Origin: Alphaproteobacteria bacterium
GTDB lineage: Bacteria; Pseudomonadota; Alphaproteobacteria; RF32; CAG-239
DNA length: 64,000 nucleotides
NCBI GenBank assembly: GCA_017501665.1
Contig: JAFVWM010000036.1
Location: forward strand, 124,001 to 188,000
Direction: 5' to 3'
Part shown: piece after piece, positions 59,861-64,000 of the stretch
Numbering within the stretch: the stretch's first letter is position 1
Layout of the letters: the number at the start of each line of letters is the position of its first letter
Program-made: the position numbers and the translations under genes
The notes under the pieces: model-generated
Databases searched by the model: none
What the model saw: only the letters and a program-made list of their open reading frames with translations
What the model was told of the DNA's origin: nothing

Positions 59861-61160
59861 CTTCAGCCCCAGAGAAATTGTTTCGGAATTAGATAAATTT
59901 ATTATCGGCCAACAAGATGCCAAAAAAGCCGTTGCCGTTGCACTTCGTAATCGCTGGCGCCGCATGCAATTGCCTGATAAATTAAAAGATGAAATCGTAC
60001 CGAAAAATATTTTAATGATCGGTCCCACCGGCGTAGGTAAAACTGAAATTTCTCGCCGTTTGGCCAAACTTGCCAAAGCACCTTTTATCAAAGTTGAAGC
60101 CACTAAATTTACCGAAATCGGCTATGTCGGACGCGATGTCGAAAGTATCATCAGAGATTTGGTAGAAATATCTATCAACCAAACTCGCAAAACATTGCGT
60201 AAAAGTGTTTGCGCAAAAGCCGAATCATTTGCCGAAAAACGCATAATCGAAGCTTTAGTCGGTGCAAGCGCAAGCGAAGATACCAAAACCAAATTTTTGA
60301 ATATGCTCAGAAATCACGAATTAGATGAAAGAGAAGTTGAAATATCTCTTTTAGATAATTCCAATTCATCAATGCCTACTATTGATATTCCCGGAATGCC
60401 CGGTGCCTCTATGGGAATGATAAGTCTTGGCGATTTATTGGGGGGAAACCCGCAAAAATACAAAACTCGTAAATTAAAAGTTGAAGAAGCTTTCAAAATT
60501 TTGATTGATGAAGAATGCGATAAAATATTAGATAATGACACTATCGTTGATACCGCCATCAAATCAGTTGAAAACGATGGCATTGTCTTTATTGACGAGA
60601 TAGATAAAATCACCGGAAAATCTGAAGGAACTCGCGGCGATGTATCACGTGAAGGAGTACAACGCGATTTATTACCATTGATCGAAGGAACAACCGTAAC
60701 CACTAAATACGGCATGGTAAAAACCGACCACATTTTATTCATTTGCTCTGGAGCATTCCATTTGGCTAAACCGTCCGATATGTTACCTGAACTTCAAGGT
60801 CGCTTACCGATTCGTGTCGAACTTCAAGCCCTTACTCACAATGATTTTGTGCGTATTTTGACCGAACCCGAAGCTAACCTTATCGAGCAATATATAGCTC
60901 TTTTGGGGACTGAAAATTTCACCTTAAAATTCGCTCCCGAAGCCATTGAAAAAATTGCCGATATTGCTGTTGCCATTAACGAAAATGTTGAAAACATAGG
61001 TGCTCGTCGTCTTCATACGGTTTTGGAAATATTGCTTGAAGACATAAGCTTTTCGGCTTCAGACAAAGACGGTCAGGAATTTAATGTTACAGCAGAATTT
61101 GTTGAAGAAAAATTGAGTAAATATACCGTAAAATCCGACCTGTCTAAATTTATATTATAG
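59853..61160 (+). CDS. hslU: ATP-dependent protease ATPase subunit HslU
   Basis: 435 residues. Walker [20 protein letters not shown], pore loop motif GYVGRDV, Walker [12 protein letters not shown], sensor [17 protein letters not shown]-terminal LSKFIL. Standard length. It unfolds substrates for HslV. Confidence 0.96.
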   Translation: MTNFSPREIVSELDKFIIGQQDAKKAVAVALRNRWRRMQLPDKLKDEIVPKNILMIGPTGVGKTEISRRLAKLAKAPFIKVEATKFTEIGYVGRDVESIIRDLVEISINQTRKTLRKSVCAKAESFAEKRIIEALVGASASEDTKTKFLNMLRNHELDEREVEISLLDNSNSSMPTIDIPGMPGASMGMISLGDLLGGNPQKYKTRKLKVEEAFKILIDEECDKILDNDTIVDTAIKSVENDGIVFIDEIDKITGKSEGTRGDVSREGVQRDLLPLIEGTTVTTKYGMVKTDHILFICSGAFHLAKPSDMLPELQGRLPIRVELQALTHNDFVRILTEPEANLIEQYIALLGTENFTLKFAPEAIEKIADIAVAINENVENIGARRLHTVLEILLEDISFSASDKDGQEFNVTAEFVEEKLSKYTVKSDLSKFIL

Positions 61161-61167
61161 GACTGTA

Positions 61168-62256
61168 ATGGGAAAAGAACTAAGCATATATTTTCATTGG
61201 CCTTTTTGCAAAAGCAAATGCCCTTATTGCGACTTCTTTTCCCAAGTTAAACACAATACCAATCAAGATGAAATCATAAACGGATATATCGAGCAACTGA
61301 ATAAATACAAAGAAATGTTGCCCGATAAAAATATCATCTCCGTTTTTTTCGGTGGCGGCACACCTTCGCTTATTACCCCACAAAATATTTCACGATTGAT
61401 TGATAAAATAAGCGAACTTTGGACAGTTTCTTCAAATTGTGAAATATCTTTAGAGGCCAATCCAAATACTCAAACTCCGACATTATTTCAAGATTTAAAA
61501 AATGCCGGTATCAATCGCTTATCCTTAGGTGTACAATCTTTTGATGATAATTACCTAAAATTTTTAGGTAGAACCCATTCTTCAAAACAAGCTTTATCAT
61601 CTATTGAAGAAGTCATCAAAAATTTTGATAATCACTCTATCGATTTAATGTACGCCCTACCCGATCAGTCTAAACAAAATTGGCTAACACAACTATCCTT
61701 AACCGCTAATTTCGGATTAAAGCATATTTCTTTATATCAGTTGATGATTGAAGAAAATACTGTCTTTTATAAAAAAGGAATTAAACCGTTAAATGAAGAA
61801 AAAGCCAACGAATTGTATCTATTGACTGAAGATTATCTGGAATCTAAAAGCTATCACAAATATGAAGTTTCCAATTATTCCTTACCCGATTTTCAATCCA
61901 TACACAACAAAGCTTATTGGCTTGGAAAAGATTATATCGGCATCGGCAAATCGGCACATGGACGCTTAAAAATAAACAATAAACACTATGCCATGACTGA
62001 CCCGATAAATATGGAAGAACTTTCAAATGAAGAACGTGCCGAAGAATTGATAATCATGAATCTTCGCTTAACCGAAGGTATTAACAAACAAAATTTTTAT
62101 CAAATCTGCGGAATAAATATTGATGATTTTATAAATAAAGATTTTGCAAATGAGGCTGTAAATAAAGGTCTTTTAATCAACAACAACGCCTTTCTTAAAG
62201 CTACACTCAAAGGTTTTGTACTTCTCGATTATCTTATCTTAGGACTTTGTTCTTAG
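61168..62256 (+). CDS. hemW: HemW-family radical SAM heme chaperone
   Basis: 362 residues. WPFCKSKCPYCDFFSQ holds the CX3CX2C cluster, followed by the GGGTPS motif (FFGGGTPSLI) and EANPN. The HemN-specific extra Cys (CX2CXC with C after F) is not there, so it is HemW rather than coproporphyrinogen oxidase. It is thought to deliver heme. Eight nt after hslU; its 3' end overlaps the convergent permease gene by 4 bp. The usual partner rdgB is not adjacent. Confidence 0.88.
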   Translation: MGKELSIYFHWPFCKSKCPYCDFFSQVKHNTNQDEIINGYIEQLNKYKEMLPDKNIISVFFGGGTPSLITPQNISRLIDKISELWTVSSNCEISLEANPNTQTPTLFQDLKNAGINRLSLGVQSFDDNYLKFLGRTHSSKQALSSIEEVIKNFDNHSIDLMYALPDQSKQNWLTQLSLTANFGLKHISLYQLMIEENTVFYKKGIKPLNEEKANELYLLTEDYLESKSYHKYEVSNYSLPDFQSIHNKAYWLGKDYIGIGKSAHGRLKINNKHYAMTDPINMEELSNEERAEELIIMNLRLTEGINKQNFYQICGINIDDFINKDFANEAVNKGLLINNNAFLKATLKGFVLLDYLILGLCS

Positions 62257-63152
62257 TCATTTATATTAAAATTATTTACCAACAACATCATAATCAAAAA
62301 CAAAAAAAACAACATAGCAAAACCGGCTTTTTCCGAAATAGAAGATGCTTTTTTATTTCCTTCCAATAAATACACAAATATCGGAGCTGTCAAAAGCAAT
62401 GTTACCACATATCCCGGATTCGGTGCCAATCTCATAGCCATGGTTTTGGCTGCAATTAAACTGGCCGAAAAAGATACAATATAAATTCCAACTTCTACAA
62501 CCTCACGATTAAAAATCATCTTTCTTATAAGCGCAAAATTAGCATGTTTATTTTTTATCAGTAATATATAATTATATATACCTGAAATAAAAGTTGAAAC
62601 TACCAGATAATACAAAATGTTAGCCCAAACATCTTGCCCCATGGTTGCAATTTCTTTAGTTGCCACACTCATACCGGCAAGTGATAATACCGCCGGCATC
62701 ATATACCAAAAAGCATTTTGCGTAATTTTACTTTTAAGCATATACCAGTAACAAACACAAAACCCGAACATTGTTAAAATAAGTGTAATAAACACATTTT
62801 CTTCTTTTACCAACTCTAAAAACAATTCCGGTGTGATTGCCCACCAAATCAAAGTCGTTACCAATACACTTAGCACCAATAATTTAGAAGTAACCGACGC
62901 TCCGTATCTGGCCGAAGCAAAAAATATGTGTGAATCATATATTCCGATGAGCAAACCTTGAATAATAAGAAGAATCCAATTCCTCATATCTGTTTGTAAA
63001 GGTACTAAAAACAAAAACGGTAAAAATAACAGTGATATACCAAATCCTCTCCAAACCCCCAAAACATAGCCGTTAAACTTATGTCGCTGATTTACCAAGG
63101 TATACAAAGCCATAAAAAAACCATATACTAATCCGTTTATAATCCAAAGCAT
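62253..63152 (-). CDS. Drug/metabolite transporter-type membrane protein
   Basis: 299 residues with about ten hydrophobic segments in two five-helix halves (for example GISLLFLPFLFLVPL, SKLLVLSVLVTTLIWWAI, FITLILTMFGFCVCYWYML, ILYYLVVSTFISGIYNYILLI, YVVTLLLTAPIFVYLLEG and AMLFFLFLIMMLLVNNF). This is the EamA-like plan; the family assignment is by topology only and no substrate can be given. Confidence 0.65.
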   Translation of the reverse strand: MLWIINGLVYGFFMALYTLVNQRHKFNGYVLGVWRGFGISLLFLPFLFLVPLQTDMRNWILLIIQGLLIGIYDSHIFFASARYGASVTSKLLVLSVLVTTLIWWAITPELFLELVKEENVFITLILTMFGFCVCYWYMLKSKITQNAFWYMMPAVLSLAGMSVATKEIATMGQDVWANILYYLVVSTFISGIYNYILLIKNKHANFALIRKMIFNREVVEVGIYIVSFSASLIAAKTMAMRLAPNPGYVVTLLLTAPIFVYLLEGNKKASSISEKAGFAMLFFLFLIMMLLVNNFNIND

Positions 63153-63287
63153 ATATTCATCCTCCTTTGTAAGATATATGCTTTAAATAAATAAATTTAA
63201 GTTTTAGCTTAAATTATTGACTAAATAAAAAGTATAAATATAATCGCAATACAAAATCTATTATTAACAAATTAAAAAAATAAAAAT

Positions 63288-63680
63288 ATGGAAAAAATCC
63301 TAATTAATAACCATGCCTATTTTCTGGGCTTTGAGTTATTTCATTACAAAGAAGAATTCGACGTTAAAAAAGTTGAAAACTTTTTATTGGAAAAATGTCG
63401 CGGTGATTTGATTGAGTATGTCGGACAAACATTTTTGCGTACTCTTCCCAAATTGGAAGATATTACAATTAGTGTCAAAATCAAAAAAGCATACCAAAAT
63501 TCAAAATATTGGTTTGTAATTTTTGAACTTAGTCGCTCAATGTATAAGAATTACCGAGGACGCATAGACAACACCTTTGTTTACATACAAGGTAACACTC
63601 AAATAGACTCTATTACCGAACGAGGCCAAGGCCTCGCAATAGAGTTGGAAGGTGTAGAAATTTACTCTTGCGAAGAGTAA
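63288..63680 (+). CDS. Hypothetical protein
   Basis: 130 residues, alpha/beta, no signal peptide. It opens MEKILINNHAYFLGFELFHYKEEFDVKKVENFLLEKC and has YWFVIFELSRSMYKNYRGRIDNTFVYIQG in the second half. The ribosome site is poor. Not recognised. Own terminator follows. Confidence 0.5.
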   Translation: MEKILINNHAYFLGFELFHYKEEFDVKKVENFLLEKCRGDLIEYVGQTFLRTLPKLEDITISVKIKKAYQNSKYWFVIFELSRSMYKNYRGRIDNTFVYIQGNTQIDSITERGQGLAIELEGVEIYSCEE

Positions 63681-63697
63681 TTTACAGAGTCGTTTAT

Positions 63698-63735
63698 AAA
63701 AAACTCCCGATACTTTTCAGTATCCGGAGTTTTTT
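63698..63735. terminator. Bidirectional terminator
   Basis: ACTCC-C-GATAC / GTATC-C-GGAGT stem with one C/C mismatch and A/T tracts, between convergent genes. Confidence 0.8.
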
Positions 63736-63739
63736 ATTT

Positions 63740-64000
63740 TTATACCGATTTTTTGTAAAATTCTTTTCTGTCTTTTCTGGACTTTGACCAAAGATTACCC
63801 CACCCGTTTATCGGTTGAACTTTGTAAAGAGATTCAAAATTAAAATCACGTGAAAAGAACACTGAAGTGGTTTTGGTATAATTATTCATCGGGCAAAAGC
63901 CGTAAAAATCGACCTGTAACAAATTTGCTTTTTTTAATATCTCAACTGCCTTAACATATTCTTGTGATGTGTTAATTCTGTCGCTGTCATCTAGAATAAT
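63740..64000 (-). CDS. Hypothetical protein, C-terminal part
   Basis: The frame is open from the right edge to TAA at 63740-63742, giving the last 86 residues; the N-terminus lies outside the window. It reads IILDDSDRINTSQEYVKAVEILKKAN, then VDFYGFCPMNNYTKTTSVFFSRDF, ending in a Lys/Arg-rich segment SKSRKDRKEFYKKSV. I do not recognise the family. No downstream gene lies on its strand within the terminator. Confidence 0.55.
   Translation of the reverse strand: MILDDSDRINTSQEYVKAVEILKKANLLQVDFYGFCPMNNYTKTTSVFFSRDFNFESLYKVQPINGWGNLWSKSRKDRKEFYKKSV

Noticed and set aside
1..64000. CRISPR arrays, insertion sequences, prophage genes
   Set aside because: No regularly spaced repeats, transposases, integrases or structural phage genes were seen in reading the window.

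Overview
The window reads as a continuous stretch of chromosome from an AT-rich, flagellated, Gram-negative bacterium, most likely an alphaproteobacterium. Seen in the sequence: outer-membrane machinery (Lol transporter, two FadL-type porins, FlgH), a flagellar block in the order flgF-flgG-flgA-flgH followed by a FlaF-type gene, a DUF2066 gene next to an AI-2E permease, and a SPOR protein beside nagZ just after dgt. From knowledge of these families, FlaF and the last two neighbourhoods are alphaproteobacterial. Low GC and the many orphan hydrophilic proteins suggest one of the uncultured, host-associated low-GC lineages; that placement is inference. No phage, insertion sequence or CRISPR array is visible.

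Layout. 1-3.3 kb: end of dgt, then a tight SPOR / site-2 protease / nagZ / small membrane protein operon. 3.4-10.4 kb: orphan small genes, a TPR protein, a MoxR-DUF58 pair diverging from a UvrD/PcrA helicase, and an orphan peptidase-like gene. 10.6-11.1 kb: tRNA-Arg and tRNA-Met beside a 108-bp duplication that copies the tRNA-Arg 3' end. 11.3-14.7 kb: motAB then nagAB. 14.8-19 kb: rpmI-rplT-pheS-pheT. 19.1-21.8 kb: a membrane protein and lolD/lolC. 21.9-25.9 kb: the flagellar block, with a sequence-perfect sigma-54 promoter upstream of flgF. 26-33.5 kb: ssb, a substrate-binding protein, an M14-like deacylase, a GNAT enzyme, a short independently promoted and terminated transcript, uvrA, and an orphan. 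33.7-41.3 kb: two near-identical inverted fadL genes flanking rpsU, a zinc-peptidase orphan, an acyltransferase/acyl-ACP synthetase and a TetR regulator. 41.3-47.2 kb: a two-gene membrane operon, an OmpA lipoprotein / recJ / DUF502 operon, a Panacea-domain protein and a DUF192 protein. 47.6-52.5 kb: pta-ackA, ndk, DUF2066 and a permease. 52.6-64 kb: an NlpC/P60-like orphan, rpsF-rpsR-rplI, comM, a lipoprotein with a degenerate trypsin-like domain, hslVU, hemW, a drug/metabolite-type permease and two unknowns.

How the parts fit. NagZ, NagA and NagB form an amino-sugar recycling route; Pta and AckA convert acetyl-CoA to acetate plus ATP. The clearest candidate system is a fatty-acid circuit: the same perfect palindrome TCAATCGATTGA lies in the promoter regions of both fadL genes and in the aas/tetR intergenic region, implying that the TetR protein controls uptake and activation of long-chain acids. 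Other points worth attention are a tandem-duplicated FlaF, a family of about 125-bp palindromes ending exactly at stop codons (after aas and ackA), scattered orphan cytosolic peptidase-like genes with their own promoters, and a catalytically dead trypsin-like lipoprotein.
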